DNA of 8,205 bases, from the NCBI GenBank assembly GCA_903921965.1, contig CAIXSE010000358.1, positions 1 to 8,205 on the forward strand. Direction: 5' to 3'. The DNA is from an uncultured Thermoleophilia bacterium. Lineage in GTDB: Bacteria > Actinomycetota > Thermoleophilia > UBA2241. A program made the position numbers and the translations under genes. Position 1 is the first letter of the stretch. Every line of letters begins with the position of its first letter. The notes beneath the pieces were generated by a model, which saw only the letters and a program-made list of their open reading frames with translations, ran no database searches and was not told the DNA's origin. Below are positions 6,061 to 8,205 of the stretch, one piece after another.

Positions 6061-7320
6061 TCACACGGCGAGGCGCCGCACGGCGTCGGCGTACCGCGCC
6101 GGCCGCGCCAGCAGCTCCTCCGGCGGGCGCCCCAGGTCGGTCCCGCCGGTGATGACGCCGCGCAGCACGCCGGCGCCGCCGATGTCGCCCAGCAGCACGG
6201 CGCCCACGACGCGCCCGTCGCGCAGGAACAGCCGACGGTACGAGCCCAGCGCCTCGTTGCGGTACGTCAGCGCCTCGAGTCCCCCGCTCTCGTCCGGCCG
6301 GGTGATGCCGATGGACGCCACCGACAGGCCGAAGAGCGTGGTCACGTTCTCGGCCACCGAGCCGGGGGTCGTGACCTCGTGCCCGGCGAGGTTCGCCCCG
6401 GCCACCAGGCCCTGCTCGCAGGCGTCGATCCAGTTGGTCACGGGCTCGTTGCGGCGCGTGACCCTGTTGCGGCACTCGGCCACATCGCCGGCGGCGAAGA
6501 CGCCCGCGTGCTTCGCGCGCATGCTCCGGTCGACGACGATGCCGCGGTCGACCCGCACCTCCGACGGGTCGACGAAGCCGAGGTTCGGCTCGATACCCTT
6601 GCCGGCGACGACGAGCCCGGCCGCGAGCTCGGCGCCCGAGGTCAGCCGCACCAGGAAGCCGTCCGCGGCCTTCTCGAGCCCGGCCACGTCGGCCCCGAAC
6701 AGGAACTCGACGTTGGCGGAGCGCTCGACGTGCGCGCGCACGAGTCCGGCGGCCTCCGGGTCGATGTTCTGCGACAGCAGCTGGTGCGACGAGACGACGC
6801 AGGTGACGCGGCGGTCGGGCCTCGCCAGCGCCGTCGCGACCTGCAGGCTGACGAGGCCGGCGCCGAGCACGACGACGTGCGCGGCGCCGGCCGCACGCTC
6901 GCGGATGCGGCGGGCATCCGCGAGCGTGCGCAGGTAGCAGACCTCGGCGGCCGCCGCGGGGTCGAGGTCGCCGCCGAGCCTGCGCGGCGTCGCCCCGGTC
7001 GCGACCAGCACCTGGTCGTACCGCAGCGCCGACCCGTCCGCGAGCGCGACCGTCCGCGCGGCGGCGTCCAGCTCGACCGCCGCCGCGCCGAAGCGGCGCT
7101 CCACGTCCAGGGCGCGGTAGCCGGCGTCGTCGCACAGGTACAGCGCCTGCTCCTCCACCTTCTCCCGCAGGTAGTAGGTCGTGAGCACCGGCGAGTACGC
7201 CGGGCACGGCTCGGGCGAGACCATGGTGACCCGCGCCGCGCCGCCGTGCGCGCGGTACGCGCGCACGGCGGACAGCGCGGCGCCGCTGTTGCCGAGCACC
7301 AGCAGGTGCGGACGCGTCAT
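6061..7320 (-). CDS. FAD/NAD(P)-dependent oxidoreductase (pyridine nucleotide-disulfide reductase fold, NirB/rubredoxin-reductase type)
   Basis: A 419-residue flavoprotein with two dinucleotide-binding folds. The FAD site begins at residues 6-17, with the glycine pattern altered to Gly-Asn-Ser-Gly-Ala-Ala. Ala-Thr-Gly-Ala-Thr-Pro is at 107-112, the NAD(P) site Val-Leu-Gly-Ala-Gly-Leu-Val-Ser at 151-158, and the second FAD contact Ala-Ala-Gly-Asp-Val at 276-280. No CxxxxC redox-disulfide pair of the classical type is seen near the N-terminus, so it is probably an electron-transfer reductase rather than a thiol enzyme. The start is ATG 7320, with no strong Shine-Dalgarno. It follows an AOR-family gene by 93 bases on the same strand and may pass electrons between ferredoxin (or the AOR) and NAD(P)H; that role is inferred from proximity. 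It ends 81 bases before tetR. Confidence 0.85.
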   Translation of the reverse strand: MTRPHLLVLGNSGAALSAVRAYRAHGGAARVTMVSPEPCPAYSPVLTTYYLREKVEEQALYLCDDAGYRALDVERRFGAAAVELDAAARTVALADGSALRYDQVLVATGATPRRLGGDLDPAAAAEVCYLRTLADARRIRERAAGAAHVVVLGAGLVSLQVATALARPDRRVTCVVSSHQLLSQNIDPEAAGLVRAHVERSANVEFLFGADVAGLEKAADGFLVRLTSGAELAAGLVVAGKGIEPNLGFVDPSEVRVDRGIVVDRSMRAKHAGVFAAGDVAECRNRVTRRNEPVTNWIDACEQGLVAGANLAGHEVTTPGSVAENVTTLFGLSVASIGITRPDESGGLEALTYRNEALGSYRRLFLRDGRVVGAVLLGDIGGAGVLRGVITGGTDLGRPPEELLARPARYADAVRRLAV

Positions 7321-7413
7321 GGCCGGCCGGTCAGCGCCGGGGGGTCGTCACGGCGACGCGCGGCCGGCGGCCCGCCGCGGACGCGCCGGCGCCTTCGGCC
7401 CCGCGGCCCGGGC

Positions 7414-8205
7414 TCACGCCGGCCCCGGCACGGCCAGCCCGAGCTCGGCCGCCTTCTCCGGCCGCAGGTTGCCCTGCTCGTCCCAGCCGCGCAGCTCGTA
7501 GTACGGCGGCAGCATCTTGTCGAGCTCGCAGACGTGGCCCTTGGCCGGGCCGTCCGGCATCGGCGTCTTCAGCATCCGCTCGGGCAGCGTGTCGTCGGCC
7601 GCCGTCATCCCGGCGCGGCGGTTGAACAGCGTCTCGAGGTTGAAGATGCGGTCGCCGGTGCGCATGAAGCCCTCGTGCCCGCCCATGTCGATGCCGGTCG
7701 CGGCCTCGATGAGCTCGCGCATCTGGTCCTCGTGGCAGCCCATGAACCAGACGAAGTTGCACACGCCGCACGAGTCGATGAGGCAGAACCAGTCCTGCAC
7801 GTCGACGGCCAGCTCGGGCTTGTCGTCCCAGCGCAGCGGGTCCACCGCGTCCAGGCCGCGGTCGGTCGTGACGCGCCAGCCCACCTGCCCGTACAGGTCG
7901 AGGTCCTGGAGCTCGCCGCGGATGTGGCACGCCCCGCGCGGCTGCGTCGCGTAGCCCAGGGCCATGCCCTGCAGGGCGCGGCCGTCGTAGCTGGGGAACT
8001 CCTGCTTCTTGACGCCCATGAAGTACTCGGTGTGGCCGTAGTGCTCGGTCATGCGCCAGGCGCCCTCGGCGAGCAGGTCGCCGAAGCCCTCGCGGTCGGC
8101 GATCATCTGCGTCAGCCTGACCATGCCCTCCGCGTCGCCGAACGGCAGCGGGAAGCCGATGTCCTCCGCGGGGATGATCCCGGCCTCGTACATCTCCATG
8201 ACGCA
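7414..8205 (-). CDS. Aldehyde:ferredoxin oxidoreductase family (tungsten/molybdenum pterin), C-terminal part
   Basis: The frame is open to the right edge, so the N-terminal half with the CxxCxxxC cluster motif is missing. The 263 visible residues include the family's strongly conserved Tyr-Asp-Gly-Arg-Ala-Leu-Gln-Gly-Met-Ala-Leu-Gly-Tyr-Ala-Thr followed by Arg-Gly-Ala-Cys-His. Farther on is Asp-Ser-Cys-Gly-Val-Cys, which fits the DxxGxC segment supplying the fourth [4Fe-4S] ligand and pterin contact. AOR-family enzymes oxidise aldehydes to acids with ferredoxin, or run in reverse; their oxygen sensitivity suggests an anaerobic setting. Subfamily and substrate cannot be set from the C-terminal part. 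It is upstream of, and same-strand as, the FAD oxidoreductase, which may be its redox partner. Confidence 0.9.
   Translation of the reverse strand, partial: CVMEMYEAGIIPAEDIGFPLPFGDAEGMVRLTQMIADREGFGDLLAEGAWRMTEHYGHTEYFMGVKKQEFPSYDGRALQGMALGYATQPRGACHIRGELQDLDLYGQVGWRVTTDRGLDAVDPLRWDDKPELAVDVQDWFCLIDSCGVCNFVWFMGCHEDQMRELIEAATGIDMGGHEGFMRTGDRIFNLETLFNRRAGMTAADDTLPERMLKTPMPDGPAKGHVCELDKMLPPYYELRGWDEQGNLRPEKAAELGLAVPGPA

Overview
The window is a high-GC bacterial segment with GTG and TTG starts, strong Shine-Dalgarno sites and tight minus-strand gene clusters. Composition and an AOR-family tungsten/molybdenum aldehyde oxidoreductase suggest an anaerobic or facultative high-GC lineage. An actinobacterium or a high-GC Firmicutes-like clade are both plausible, but the taxonomy is a guess.

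The central feature is a minus-strand operon (about 5290 down to 549) encoding a 60-residue single-span membrane protein, an NCS1-type permease, a dimethylamine:corrinoid methyltransferase (MtbB) and an NAD(P)-dependent aldehyde dehydrogenase. The methyltransferase reading frame is interrupted by one in-frame amber codon (TAG, 2440-2438). The frame continues in phase with clear MtbB homology for exactly the 111 codons expected in the archaeal enzyme, so the amber is very probably decoded as pyrrolysine, the 22nd amino acid. The same gene also ends at an amber codon, as do the small membrane protein gene and the tetR gene. The organism must therefore use TAG as both sense and stop. No pyl genes, corrinoid protein or MtbA-like gene lie in the window, so the rest of the pathway must be elsewhere.

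Upstream of the operon lies a TetR/BetI-like regulator on the same strand. The tetR gene and the operon each have a recognisable promoter (TTGC-type -35, 17-base spacer, TA-type -10). Just downstream of each -10 is a near-identical 12-base element within an inverted repeat, a strong candidate for the TetR operator. The simplest model is substrate-responsive derepression of the uptake and demethylation operon together with autoregulation.

Further upstream (7320 to the right edge) are an FAD/NAD(P)-dependent oxidoreductase and the C-terminal part of an aldehyde:ferredoxin oxidoreductase, probably a separate redox unit. At the left edge is the C-terminal part of a plus-strand EamA/DMT transporter, converging on the aldehyde dehydrogenase gene. 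A 19-bp perfect inverted repeat between them probably serves as a bidirectional terminator.
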